Assembly (NCBI RefSeq): GCF_003184185.1
Contig: NZ_QHJG01000002.1
Coordinates: 136,900-200,899 of the forward strand
DNA: 64,000 nt
Direction: 5' to 3'
Source of the DNA: Legionella qingyii
Lineage (GTDB): Bacteria; Pseudomonadota; Gammaproteobacteria; Legionellales; Legionellaceae
Shown here: in pieces, positions 52,876 to 62,358 of the stretch
Layout of the letters: each line of letters starts with the position of its first letter
Numbering within the stretch: position 1 is the first letter of the stretch
Translations under genes and position numbers: made by a program
Notes under the pieces: model-generated
What the model was told of the DNA's origin: nothing
Database searches by the model: none
Seen by the model: the letters and a program-made list of their open reading frames with translations, nothing else

Positions 52876-55140
52876 ATGGATGAGATAATGATAAGAAGAG
52901 TAATCTGGATTATATTGCTGGCCTTGGGGGGCGCGAACGTTGGATTATATGCTGCTCCTTATATTTCAGCAAATCCCGCTCCTACAAAGCCTGTATTATC
53001 TACTCCTGCCAATGTTCCAACACGAAAAGTTCAGTTGTATTTTAATGATTTAAATCAGCAGCAGGGGAACTTTACTTTAGGTAGCTTCTCTACAGGCAGA
53101 AATATCGACTTCAGTATACGCAAAGATGAACTGGTATTTCAGGCGGTATTGCATCTCCAGTTTACACCATCACCAGCACTGATTCCTTTACTGTCACAAC
53201 TTAAAATTTATGTAAATGATCAATTGGTTGATGTTATCGCAATTACTGCCGAACAATTAGGTAAATTAAATTCTATAGATGTGTCCATTGATCCTCGTTT
53301 TATCAATGATTTCAATCGTCTCCGACTGGAATTCATTGGTCATTACAATGCTATTTGTGAAAATCCGGCACACAACTCAATATGGATTGATATTGATAAA
53401 CTTAGCTACCTTGAGTTAAATTTTCAGACGTTACTGTTGAAAAATGATCTTTCACATTTTCCTGAGCCTTTCTTCGATCCTCTTGATAATAATCAATTAA
53501 ATCTACCCATAATATTTGCTGGTCAACCTGATTTAATGCAACAGCGAGCTGCAGCAATTTTAACTTCTTGGTTTGGTAGCAAAGCCTTATGGCGTGGTTC
53601 ATTCTTTCCTGTTTTAAATAATCAATTACCAGTAAGTCATGCTGTAGTATTTGCTACCAATTCACAAAGACCAGATTTCTTGAAAAATTATAAAACTGTA
53701 GAGGCGCCTACAGTCGAAATGATCAGTCATCCTAATAACCCCTATATCAAATTATTGTTGATTTTGGGACGTGATGATCAGGATTTATTGACTGCCGTTT
53801 ACGGTATCGCACAAGGTAATGTTCTTTTCCGAGGACCAAGTGTCAAAATCGAAAACGTAAAAATGTTAGAGATCCGAAAACCCTATGATGCCCCAAATTG
53901 GGTTCCTACAGATAAGCCAGTGCCTTTTGAGAAATTAGTAGAAATTGAGGGGCAACTACAAACAAAAGGATATACTCCTTATCCAGTCTCACTCAGATTT
54001 AATGTACCTCCTGATTTGTATTTTAATCAAAGCAGGGGTATTGATTTACGGTTAAAATACCGTTATTCATTACCGCCAGTTGCCAGTATGTCACAACTGG
54101 ATGTTAGTCTGAATAATTCTTTTGTGAAAAGCTATAAGTTGGAGCCTAAGGGAGAGCACACTCTTACAGAAAATATAGCTGTAACAAGTAAAAATCTATA
54201 TATTCCAGCAAAATTAGGAGTACATAATCAATTTACTTTTGACTTTGCATATGGAACACAGATTGCTGGAGGAATGCAAAATGAACAGTGCATTACCTAT
54301 CAGGTAATAAATAATTTGGGAGTTATTGATGGTTCTTCAACTTTAAATTTATCCAATTATTCTCATTTTATTACGATGCCCAATTTAAAAGCATTTATAA
54401 GCGCTGGTTTTCCTTTTAGTATTCTGGCTGATCTATCGCAAACAATTGTGTACATTGATCCTCGATCACCAGCTGAAGCGGTGACTACCTTACTTAATGT
54501 TGCAGGTAATATTGGTGCAGAAACAGGTTATCCTGTTTTGGCGATGACTTTGACAGATGACTGGTCTCGGGTGAAAAATAAAGATGCGGATCTGTTGATT
54601 ATTGGTGTACTGCCTAAAGAGCTTGATGATAATAATGATCTCAATCTATTGATCAATAAAACTCAAGATTGGATTAAAAAACCGTTAAATAGAAATGCTT
54701 TGCCGGATACACATCGAGTGACTGCTTTCACCGCGGCTGAGAGTAAAACTACTGTTAGTGCAATGGGTTCTGTAGGAGCTATTCTCGGTATTCAATCACC
54801 CTATTATGAAAAACGCAGCATTATTGCTTTATTAGCGGAAAACCAACAAGGTTTTAGCCTACTCAATAGAGCATTAACCAATAAAAAAAATGTAGACAAG
54901 ATCTTTGGTTCGGTAGCGGTGATCCGTGATTCTGGTATTAGCAGCTTACGGGTGGGGAATACTTATCAAATAGGAAATTTACCATTTTGGGAGCGCTTTT
55001 GGTACTCGTTGCAAAAGCATCCAATTTCTTTAGCCCTCATATCTCTTTTGGCAGCTTTCATAGTTACATTTTTGGTTTGGAATGGTTTATTACGAATAAG
55101 TAAGCGTCGTTTAAATAGTTCACAACAGGATAAAACGTGA
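52876..55140 (+). CDS. bcsB: Cellulose synthase periplasmic subunit BcsB
   Basis: 754 aa. N-terminal signal/anchor (VIWIILLALGGANVGLYAA), repeated carbohydrate-binding and flavodoxin-like domains (LRLEFIGHYNAICENPAHNS; DLSQTIVYIDPRSPAEAVTTLL), and a C-terminal TM (ALISLLAAFIVTFLVWNGLL) that packs against BcsA. It guides the glucan through the periplasm. ATG 52876 and ATG 52888 are both possible starts. It follows bcsA by 38 bases and overlaps bcsZ (GTGA). Confidence 0.94.
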   Translation: MDEIMIRRVIWIILLALGGANVGLYAAPYISANPAPTKPVLSTPANVPTRKVQLYFNDLNQQQGNFTLGSFSTGRNIDFSIRKDELVFQAVLHLQFTPSPALIPLLSQLKIYVNDQLVDVIAITAEQLGKLNSIDVSIDPRFINDFNRLRLEFIGHYNAICENPAHNSIWIDIDKLSYLELNFQTLLLKNDLSHFPEPFFDPLDNNQLNLPIIFAGQPDLMQQRAAAILTSWFGSKALWRGSFFPVLNNQLPVSHAVVFATNSQRPDFLKNYKTVEAPTVEMISHPNNPYIKLLLILGRDDQDLLTAVYGIAQGNVLFRGPSVKIENVKMLEIRKPYDAPNWVPTDKPVPFEKLVEIEGQLQTKGYTPYPVSLRFNVPPDLYFNQSRGIDLRLKYRYSLPPVASMSQLDVSLNNSFVKSYKLEPKGEHTLTENIAVTSKNLYIPAKLGVHNQFTFDFAYGTQIAGGMQNEQCITYQVINNLGVIDGSSTLNLSNYSHFITMPNLKAFISAGFPFSILADLSQTIVYIDPRSPAEAVTTLLNVAGNIGAETGYPVLAMTLTDDWSRVKNKDADLLIIGVLPKELDDNNDLNLLINKTQDWIKKPLNRNALPDTHRVTAFTAAESKTTVSAMGSVGAILGIQSPYYEKRSIIALLAENQQGFSLLNRALTNKKNVDKIFGSVAVIRDSGISSLRVGNTYQIGNLPFWERFWYSLQKHPISLALISLLAAFIVTFLVWNGLLRISKRRLNSSQQDKT

Positions 55141-56234
55141 TTTTAAAATTAAGAAATAAGAAATTCTTGTCTGGTTTTATCTTATTTGCATTAAGTACTG
55201 GTAAGGTCGTGGCCAGTACACAATGGCCAATGTGGGAGAAATTTAAGCAGTATTACATCAGTATGGACGGACGAGTCATTGATCCACAGCTTCCGGAAAG
55301 AAAGACAACTTCAGAGGGGCAAAGTTATGGATTATTCTTTGCCTTGGTTGCTGATGATCAACCTATGTTTGATAAATTATTACATTGGACTGAAAATAAT
55401 CTTGCTGAAGGTGATTTGAGGAAACGCTTACCTGCATGGGCATGGGGACAAAATGCCAAAAAAGAATGGGCTGTTTTAGATAGTAATTCTGCAGCGGATG
55501 CTGATCTATGGATTGCGTATGATTTACTTGAAGCAGGGCGCTTGTGGAAAAACAAACGCTATGATTCTCTGGGCAAAATGCTTCTTCAGCGTATTCTCAA
55601 AGAAGAAATCATTCAAATTCCGAAACTTGGACTTATGTTACTTCCTGGTAAATTCGGGTTTAATTTTAAAAATACCTGGCGCTTTAACCCCAGTTATTTG
55701 CCCCCGCAGTTGTTTGCTCGATTTGCCGCACTGAACCGCAAATGGAATATACTAGAGCGCAATAGCAGGCGTTTGCTGTTAGAAACTTCTCCAAAGGGTT
55801 TTGCTCCAGATTGGGTGATGTGGAAAAAAAATATGGGTTGGCAGCCTGATTCACAGCGCCCTAACTTAGGCAGTTATGATGCAATTCGCGTGTATCTTTG
55901 GATAGGGATGTTAGCCCCTGATGCGCCCCAAGCAGCAGAATTAGTGAAACACTTTCTGCCCATTATTTATCTGACGCAACAATTGGGGTGGGTCCCAGAA
56001 AAAATTGATATTGTCAACGGTAAAACACAAGGTAAAGGTCCCATTGGCTTTGCCGCTGCGTTATTGCCTCTATTGGCAAACAATCAATCGGAACTCATAA
56101 TACAAAGACAACGTATTGATGCAGTGGAATTTACCAATAATGATTATTACGGCTCGGTATTAAGACTTTATGGCGAAGGTTGGGATCAAAATCGATATCG
56201 CTTTAACGCTCAAGGGGAGTTGATATTACCATAG
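55137..56234 (+). CDS. bcsZ: Endo-1,4-beta-glucanase BcsZ (GH8)
   Basis: 365 aa. Signal peptide (FILFALSTGKVVA), GH8 general acid Glu60 in TTSEGQSYGLFFALVA, and the GH8 signature SNSAADADLWIAYDLLEAG with the catalytic Asp, plus LGSYDAIRVYLWIGM. It trims cellulose in the periplasm and is needed for normal export in E. coli. GTG start at 55137 overlaps the bcsB stop. Last gene of bcsABZ; recQ converges on it 26 bases later. Confidence 0.94.
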   Translation: MILKLRNKKFLSGFILFALSTGKVVASTQWPMWEKFKQYYISMDGRVIDPQLPERKTTSEGQSYGLFFALVADDQPMFDKLLHWTENNLAEGDLRKRLPAWAWGQNAKKEWAVLDSNSAADADLWIAYDLLEAGRLWKNKRYDSLGKMLLQRILKEEIIQIPKLGLMLLPGKFGFNFKNTWRFNPSYLPPQLFARFAALNRKWNILERNSRRLLLETSPKGFAPDWVMWKKNMGWQPDSQRPNLGSYDAIRVYLWIGMLAPDAPQAAELVKHFLPIIYLTQQLGWVPEKIDIVNGKTQGKGPIGFAAALLPLLANNQSELIIQRQRIDAVEFTNNDYYGSVLRLYGEGWDQNRYRFNAQGELILP

Positions 56235-56259
56235 ACGGGGCCGGAAAGCCGTGGAATAT

Positions 56260-58080
56260 TCATTCACTGTATTCATTCAACACGGTAAGAAACTGACTTC
56301 CATAATGAGTCAATTTATGTTGTCCCACACCGGGTACTGCAATTAACTGTTCCAGGTTTTGAGGTCTTATTTCGGTCATTGCATGCAAGGTTGCATCACT
56401 GAAGATCATAAAAGGTGGTTTGTTCTCTTCATCTGCTAACCGACGTCTTAATGCTCGAAGTAATTCGAATAAGGGGCTATTTGTGGCTTGAATTGAGCGT
56501 CGTTCTTTGCCTTTCTTTTTACTATCCTGAAGATCATTATTGGGTAGAGTCAGTGATATTTTTTCTTCCCCTTTAAGCAAAGGAATGGCCTTGGGCGTCA
56601 GTTTAAGAACATGAAACTGATTCATATCTTGTAGGCAATACTCTTTATGGATGAGTTGCCAGGCTAGTTGTTTCCAGTAGTGGGCTGATTTGTCTTTACC
56701 AATGCCGAAGGTACTGAGTTGCTCATGGCCATATTGTTTTATTTTATCTGAAGAACTACCTCGCAATACATCTATGGTATACGTTAAACCATAATTTTGC
56801 CGCAATCGATAAATACAGGATAAGAATTTTTGCGCATCCTCTGTCGCATCGGCAGTAACGGGTGGATTATCACATACGTCACAATACCGGCATTCAGTAT
56901 CACAGATCTCATCAAAGTAGCGTAACAAAATTTGACGACGGCAATGAGATGCTTCGGCAAAAGCAAGCATATGGTTGAGCTTGTTGGTTTCAACTCGTCT
57001 TTGCTCATCGAGCGGGTTGTTCATGATCCATGAACGTAGTCTGGCACTATCAGCTGCGTCATAGAGTAAGAGTGCTTGAGCTGGTAAACCATCACGCCCG
57101 GCACGTCCTGTTTCTTGATAGTAACCTTCAATATTCTTTGGTAAATCATGATGCACAACGAAACGAACATTAGGCTTATCAATTCCCATTCCAAAAGCGA
57201 TGGTAGCAACAACAATATCGATGCGATCATACCTGAATAAAGTTTGCACTTCTCGGCGTTCTTTATGGGGAAGGCCTGCATGATAGGCACGGGCTTTGAA
57301 TCCCATTTCTTGTAGTTTTTGCGCCAGATTCTCTACACCTGTACGAGTCCCACAATAAATAATACCTGATTGTTGTTCTACTGTTTGTAAAAACTGATTT
57401 AATTGCTTCGAGGCATTGGTCTTAGAAATTACTTTATAATGGATATTAGGTCTGTTAAATGAAGCAATGTATTTTTTGGGTGAATAGTTTAATTTGTCAA
57501 CAATATCTTGGCGTGTTTGTTTATCTGCAGTCGCAGTTAAAGCAATAATAGGAATATCAGGAAATTCATTTTTTAAAATGCCTAAAGCAGAATATTCGGG
57601 ACGAAAATCATGTCCCCATTGGGAAATGCAATGGGCCTCATCAATGGCAAAAAGTGCTATATGACACTCTTTCAATCGCTCTAGGAACGATGTGCTAATC
57701 AAGCGCTCAGGAGCAATGTACAGCAAATCCAATTCATCCTGATGTAATTGAGTTAATACCTGCTTTGCTTCTTCACTGGTTAAAGCCGAATTATAATAAG
57801 CGGCACGAACTCCCTGTAATCTAAGCGCAGTTACCTGATCTTCCATTAAGGCAATTAATGGAGAAACAACAATGCCTACACCTGGCCTTATTAGGGCAGG
57901 TATCTGATAACATAGAGACTTACCACCGCCGGTGGGCATCAAAACAAGCACATCATGTCCAGAAATAACATCATTAATAATGTCTTCCTGTGGTGTTCTG
58001 AATGAGTCAAAACCAAAGTATTCTTTGAGTACAGCAAGTGAGTTTTTATTGCGAGTTACCGATGCTGCAAGAGTTTCCAT
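56260..58080 (-). CDS. recQ: ATP-dependent DNA helicase RecQ
   Basis: 606 aa. FGFDSFRTPQEDIINDV (motif 0), LMPTGGGKSLCYQIPAL (motif I), FAIDEAHCISQWGHDFR (DEAH), ALTATAD, GIIYCGTRTGVE, VATIAFGMGIDKPNVR, QETGRAGRDG, then the zinc-binding RecQ-Ct with CRRQILLRYFDE and CRYCDVCDNP, and a C-terminal HRDC domain (ELLRALRRRLADEENKPPFM). It unwinds DNA in the RecF pathway. Full length and intact. Confidence 0.96.
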   Translation of the reverse strand: METLAASVTRNKNSLAVLKEYFGFDSFRTPQEDIINDVISGHDVLVLMPTGGGKSLCYQIPALIRPGVGIVVSPLIALMEDQVTALRLQGVRAAYYNSALTSEEAKQVLTQLHQDELDLLYIAPERLISTSFLERLKECHIALFAIDEAHCISQWGHDFRPEYSALGILKNEFPDIPIIALTATADKQTRQDIVDKLNYSPKKYIASFNRPNIHYKVISKTNASKQLNQFLQTVEQQSGIIYCGTRTGVENLAQKLQEMGFKARAYHAGLPHKERREVQTLFRYDRIDIVVATIAFGMGIDKPNVRFVVHHDLPKNIEGYYQETGRAGRDGLPAQALLLYDAADSARLRSWIMNNPLDEQRRVETNKLNHMLAFAEASHCRRQILLRYFDEICDTECRYCDVCDNPPVTADATEDAQKFLSCIYRLRQNYGLTYTIDVLRGSSSDKIKQYGHEQLSTFGIGKDKSAHYWKQLAWQLIHKEYCLQDMNQFHVLKLTPKAIPLLKGEEKISLTLPNNDLQDSKKKGKERRSIQATNSPLFELLRALRRRLADEENKPPFMIFSDATLHAMTEIRPQNLEQLIAVPGVGQHKLTHYGSQFLTVLNEYSE

Positions 58081-58217
58081 TGACTATTCTTATTCTTTTC
58101 ACGGACGCAGAAAATTTGCAATCATATCACTATCGTTACAAAAGCAGTAGACCTCTTGATGAATGCCTAGGATTAATACCATTAAGTTAAGAATTTGCCA
58201 TTAAGTTAAGGATTTTT

Positions 58218-58300
58218 GTCATTCCCGCGAAGGCGGGAATCTATTTTTATAATCCCACTTGGCCTCGTTAGAAATGGGTTCCCGCTTTCGCGGGAACGAC
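58218..58300. repeat. Twin REP-like palindromes, ATTCCCGC type
   Basis: ATTCCCGC-GAAG-GCGGGAAT (58221-58240) and GTTCCCGC-TTTC-GCGGGAAC (58278-58297) are each perfect 8-bp hairpins. The second is also the inverted copy of the first, so the pair could close into one long stem. Lies between recQ and the glycosylase gene. Different from the GCCTGGGT family. Confidence 0.85.
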
Positions 58301-58332
58301 AGTCCGCATAGGGGCTACACTTTTTTTAAGGA

Positions 58333-58887
58333 TTATGGTTTGGAAATAAAAGCATTATCCTTTATATAAAAGCGCAGTAATTTTTCTGCCCAATCCTTTG
58401 CATAATGAACTCCAACTCTTGGTTTTTCCACAATGCTAATTGGTTGTTGATCCTCTGATTCGGCAATGTAAAAGGTATCACTGGTTAGATCCTGCTGGTT
58501 CAGTTGTTTATCTATATGCATTGCTTTAGAAAGCAAACCCGGCCCTTGTGTTCGTCCTTGAATGTTTTTGATGGGCTCGATAGCGCGCAGCAATATTGCC
58601 GAACCGGTACCTTCAGTTTCAGTAACGACATTAGTACAGTAATACATCCCGTAAATTAAGTAGATGTAAGCGTAACCAGCAGGCCCAAACATGACTTTTG
58701 TTCTTTGAGTAAGGCCTTTAGATGAATGAGACGCTAGATCATGTTGTCCCAGGTACGCTTCAACTTCGACGATTTTTCCTATGTATTCCAATCCGGATTG
58801 ATTATGAATAATGTATTTGCCTAAAAGTTCTTTGGCAACAATAATAGTATCCCGTTCATAAAATGTTTTGGGTAATTTTCGGAGCAT
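58333..58887 (-). CDS. mpg: DNA-3-methyladenine glycosylase (AAG/MPG family)
   Basis: 184 aa. FYERDTIIVAKELLGKYI, GKIVEVEAYLGQHDLASHSS (catalytic Glu in EVEAY), MFGPAGYAYIYLIYGMYYC and AILLRAIEPI are the AAG family blocks; the C-terminus ends KPRVGVHYAKDWAEKLLRFY. It removes alkylated and deaminated purines in base excision repair. Length is usual. Probably monocistronic. Confidence 0.93.
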   Translation of the reverse strand: MLRKLPKTFYERDTIIVAKELLGKYIIHNQSGLEYIGKIVEVEAYLGQHDLASHSSKGLTQRTKVMFGPAGYAYIYLIYGMYYCTNVVTETEGTGSAILLRAIEPIKNIQGRTQGPGLLSKAMHIDKQLNQQDLTSDTFYIAESEDQQPISIVEKPRVGVHYAKDWAEKLLRFYIKDNAFISKP

Positions 58888-58953
58888 ATACTTTCACGGA
58901 TGATAAAAATTCGCAATAATAATATAATTGAATAAATTTTCTAAGGACAGTTT

Positions 58954-60108
58954 ATGGATTTTGAATTCACAGCGGAGCATTTAGCATTTCGTGAGATGGC
59001 GGCTGATTTTGCACGCGATAAATTAGCGCCTATGGCCGATAGTTGGGATGAGCATGATTATTTCCCCATTGAAGTTTTACGTGAAGCCGCTGCATTAGGA
59101 ATGGCTGGGATGATGGCGCGTGAGGATATTGGTGGATCGCAATTAACGCGTTTGGACTCTGCATTATTGTTTGAGCAATTAGCAACTGGTTGTATCAGTA
59201 CTAGTGCTTATCTTTCTATCCATAACATGGTTACATCGTTAGTTGATCGGTATGCTGATTCTGAGTTACGAATGAAATGGGGACCTAAATTAACCTCTAT
59301 GGACGTGATCGGCAGTTATTGCTTGACTGAACCTGAGTCGGGTTCTGATGCGGCCTCCTTAAAAACTCGAGCTATAAAAGATGGGGATTATTACATTCTT
59401 AATGGCTCTAAGGCTTTTATTTCAGGAGGTTCAGTAAGTGATGTTTATTTATGCATGGTTCGTACTGGTGATGAATCACATCATGGAATAAGTTGTTTGT
59501 TGATCGAAAAAAACACTCCGGGATTGAGTTTTGGCAAATTAGAGAAAAAAATGGGTTGGCATAGTCAACCTACCAGCATGGTATATTTTGAAAATTGTCA
59601 TGTACCCGTTGCCAACCGTGTTGGTGAAGAAGGAATGGGCTTTAAAATTGCCTTGAATGCTTTAAACGGAGGGCGAATTAATATTGCTTCATGTTCTTTA
59701 GGAGGGGCACTCGCTTGTTTACGATTAACTCAAAGCTATATGCATGAGCGTAAACAATTCGGCAAACCGCTTACCGAGATGCAAGCCTTGCGTTTTTATT
59801 TTGCTGATATGTTAACAGATTATGAAGCAGCACGCCTAATGGTTTATCGAGCAGCGAGTGCTATGGATAAAAATGATCCTCAAGCCCCGATATACTGTGC
59901 TATGGCGAAACGTCTGGCTACGGATGTTGCTTTCCGTATTTGCGATAAAGCAATGCAAATTCATGGTGGCTATGGTTATTTACGTGATTATAAGATTGAG
60001 CGAATATTCAGAGATTTAAGAGTGCATCAAATTCTTGAAGGTACTAACGAAATTATGCGGGAAATTGTAGCCAAGGCAACTTTGGATGAGGAGCACTTTT
60101 TGTCCTGA
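58954..60108 (+). CDS. Acyl-CoA dehydrogenase, probably isobutyryl-CoA dehydrogenase
   Basis: 384 aa. Family blocks: SYCLTEPESGSDAASLKTRA, FISGGSVSDVYLCMVRTG, catalytic Glu in RVHQILEGTNEIMREIVA-like LEGTNEIMR, and MQIHGGYGYLRDYKIERIFR. The GWHSQPTSMVYFENC segment and the two downstream genes point to isobutyryl-CoA as substrate in valine breakdown. Electrons go to ETF (etfBA at 21.1 kb). 57 bases separate it from the next gene. Confidence 0.88.
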   Translation: MDFEFTAEHLAFREMAADFARDKLAPMADSWDEHDYFPIEVLREAAALGMAGMMAREDIGGSQLTRLDSALLFEQLATGCISTSAYLSIHNMVTSLVDRYADSELRMKWGPKLTSMDVIGSYCLTEPESGSDAASLKTRAIKDGDYYILNGSKAFISGGSVSDVYLCMVRTGDESHHGISCLLIEKNTPGLSFGKLEKKMGWHSQPTSMVYFENCHVPVANRVGEEGMGFKIALNALNGGRINIASCSLGGALACLRLTQSYMHERKQFGKPLTEMQALRFYFADMLTDYEAARLMVYRAASAMDKNDPQAPIYCAMAKRLATDVAFRICDKAMQIHGGYGYLRDYKIERIFRDLRVHQILEGTNEIMREIVAKATLDEEHFLS

Positions 60109-60165
60109 TTAACCTGGTTGTAGTTTGTAGTCTGATATGTCCTTCAATAGAAAGGGAGTAAATGA

Positions 60166-60942
60166 ATGAATTTAATTGAACAAGATTTGGATGATCATGG
60201 AATTTTAACTTTAACTTTAAACAGACCAGAGAAGTTAAATGCTTTAAGTTCCGAGGTATTAGATGCTTTAGAAGAATTATTTCATTATGCAAAAACAAAT
60301 CCAAAAGTTAATGCAGTGATGATTACGGGAAATGGTAAGGCCTTTTGTGCCGGAGCAGATATAAATCGCTTGGCTGAATGTACTGCACAAACAGGATACG
60401 AGTTTGCTTGTCGTGGACAAGAAGTGTTTCGACTTTTGGAAACTTTGGGTAAACCTTCATTGGCAGCCGTGAACGGATTTTCATTTGGTGGTGGTTGTGA
60501 ATTGGCTATTTCTGCAACATTAAGAATTGCTTCAACAAAAGCTCAGTTTGGTCAGCCTGAAGTAAAACTAGGGGTTATTCCTGGTTATGGCGGCACACAA
60601 CGATTAGCTCGTTTGATTGGTAAAGGGCGAGCTCTGGATTTATGTTTGACTGGTCGATTTATCAATGCAGATACTGCATTAGATTGGGGATTGGTTAGTG
60701 ATGTTGTTGAACCAGAAGCATTGTTAGAGCGTGGTAAAGCATTATTGCATGGAATATTGAGTATGGCGCCTCTTGCTGTAACGAGTATTATGGAAGTTAT
60801 TGATCATGGTTATGATTTATCTTTAACTGATGCATTACATCTGGAAGCAATCCATTTTGCCAAAGTATGTGCTTCTGAAGACAAGAGAGAGGGCGTTGCT
60901 GCATTTCTAGAGAAACGAGTTGCTCAGTTCGAAGGAAGATAA
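60166..60942 (+). CDS. Enoyl-CoA hydratase
   Basis: 258 aa crotonase-fold enzyme. ITGNGKAFCAGADINRLAE (oxyanion hole), NGFSFGGGCELAISATLRIA with catalytic Glu, and FGQPEVKLGVIPGYGGTQRLARLIG with the second Glu. In this setting it most likely hydrates methacrylyl-CoA to 3-hydroxyisobutyryl-CoA. AAGGGAG precedes the ATG at 60166; a nearby ATG at 60162 is out of frame. Two bases separate it from the next gene. Confidence 0.92.
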   Translation: MNLIEQDLDDHGILTLTLNRPEKLNALSSEVLDALEELFHYAKTNPKVNAVMITGNGKAFCAGADINRLAECTAQTGYEFACRGQEVFRLLETLGKPSLAAVNGFSFGGGCELAISATLRIASTKAQFGQPEVKLGVIPGYGGTQRLARLIGKGRALDLCLTGRFINADTALDWGLVSDVVEPEALLERGKALLHGILSMAPLAVTSIMEVIDHGYDLSLTDALHLEAIHFAKVCASEDKREGVAAFLEKRVAQFEGR

Positions 60943-60944
60943 TC

Positions 60945-61997
60945 ATGACCGATGAAGTACTTTTTAATCAAGAAGGTTCATTAGGAGTCATCACATTAAA
61001 TAGACCCAGCGCATTGAATGCGTTGACTTTAAATATGATTCTTAGCATCCAAAGACAGTTGAGTCTTTGGAAAGAAGATGCTGCTATTCATGCAGTGGTT
61101 GTGCGAGCAGTTCCTGGGAATGCATTTTGTGCCGGGGGTGATATACGTTCGCTTTATTTTTCCGGGCAAGTCAATGATGCGGAACAAATGCAATTTTTTT
61201 GGCACGAATATCGGTTAAATCATTTTATTCATCATTTTGGTAAACCTTATATTGCTTTAATTGATGGCATTGTGATGGGAGGGGGGGTAGGAATTTCCAT
61301 GCACGGGAGTCACCCTATAGCCAGTGAGCGTTTCGTATTCGCTATGCCTGAGACCGGTATTGGTTTCTTTCCTGATATTGGTGCCAGTTATTTGTTAACA
61401 CGATGCCCAGGATCTTTGGGTGTTTATTTGGGGTTAACAGGTAATCGCTTGAGTTCACATGATGCAATGAAAGCTGGGTTGGTTAAAAAAATAGTCTCTT
61501 CGGAACAAATGCCTGCATTGTATGATGCATTAATGAATGAAGATTTATCTACAGATGCTATTCAACGTGTCAATCGATGTGTCCAAGCCTTTAACAGTAT
61601 ATCGTCTACTGATGAGGTAAGCCAAATTAAACCCCTGATTGATGTCTGTTTTGCTCATCCAACAGTCGAAATGATCCGCGAATCGTTACAAAGTGCTAAT
61701 ACAGTATGGGCGGAAGCCGTTGATAATACCTTGGCACAGAAATCTCCTTTGAGTCTTAAAGTCACGTTAGCGCAATTACAAAAAGCCAAAGGTTTATCTT
61801 TGGCACAATGTTTGCAAATGGACTATGACATAGTTAGTCATTTTATGCATGGGCATGATTTTTATGAAGGAGTTCGAGCTTTATTAATTGATAAAGATAA
61901 GAATCCTCAATGGCATCCGGCACGTTTGGATTTGGTTTCAGAGCAAATGGTTCAGAAGTACTTTGAACGCTTGCATCCTGGTTTGGAATGCATATAG
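60945..61997 (+). CDS. 3-hydroxyisobutyryl-CoA hydrolase
   Basis: 350 aa, crotonase superfamily with the longer HIBCH-type C-terminus. GNAFCAGGDIRSLYFSG, DGIVMGGGVGISMHGSHPIA, catalytic AMPETGIGFFPDIGASYLL, and LGLTGNRLSSHDAMKAGLV. It frees 3-hydroxyisobutyrate from CoA, protecting the cell from methacrylyl-CoA. It completes a three-step valine module with the two genes before it. No mmsB follows. Confidence 0.9.
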   Translation: MTDEVLFNQEGSLGVITLNRPSALNALTLNMILSIQRQLSLWKEDAAIHAVVVRAVPGNAFCAGGDIRSLYFSGQVNDAEQMQFFWHEYRLNHFIHHFGKPYIALIDGIVMGGGVGISMHGSHPIASERFVFAMPETGIGFFPDIGASYLLTRCPGSLGVYLGLTGNRLSSHDAMKAGLVKKIVSSEQMPALYDALMNEDLSTDAIQRVNRCVQAFNSISSTDEVSQIKPLIDVCFAHPTVEMIRESLQSANTVWAEAVDNTLAQKSPLSLKVTLAQLQKAKGLSLAQCLQMDYDIVSHFMHGHDFYEGVRALLIDKDKNPQWHPARLDLVSEQMVQKYFERLHPGLECI

Positions 61998-62092
61998 AGA
62001 TTCCATTTCTTATAAAATTGTTTGGATTGGTGTTGACAATTCTGACAACACCATCATTAGGTTGTTTATTGAAATTAAATGATGATTTTGAA

Positions 62093-62278
62093 TTAAAAAC
62101 TCATTTTTATGTCACTTGGCATATTGTCTTGTTCTTCAGATTCTGGTTTAGCGTCTTTGGTTTTGTCATTAATAGTTGTGAGTGCATGAATTGTGGAGCC
62201 TACTACTGAGGCCGCAATGGAGTAGCCTGTGGTTTCAACAACTGCTTTAACAGGTCCGGAAAAAAGTCGTGACATCAT
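62093..62278 (-). CDS. Small hypothetical protein, 61 aa
   Basis: Starts at the double ATG 62278/62275 with AAAGGA about 6 bases upstream; an earlier in-frame ATG at 62368 lies inside a hairpin region and is unlikely. MMSRLFSGPVKAVVETTGYS, then a small-residue helix (SIAASVVGSTIHALTTI) and an acidic tail (KPESEEQDNMPSDIKMSF). The acidic C-terminus would suit a small translocated protein, but no family is recognised. Confidence 0.5.
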   Translation of the reverse strand: MMSRLFSGPVKAVVETTGYSIAASVVGSTIHALTTINDKTKDAKPESEEQDNMPSDIKMSF

Positions 62279-62300
62279 TTTTAATCCTTTTAATAACGTT

Positions 62301-62341
62301 AAATACTGCAATGTGCCCCAAAATTGGGCATTACAGTATTT
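62301..62341. repeat. Large hairpin in the leader of the 61-aa gene
   Basis: AAATACTGCAATGTGCCC (62301-62318) pairs with GGGCATTACAGTATTT (62326-62341) around CAAAATT, with one mismatch and one bulge. Confidence 0.75.
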
Positions 62342-62358
62342 ATCATACACTATATTTG

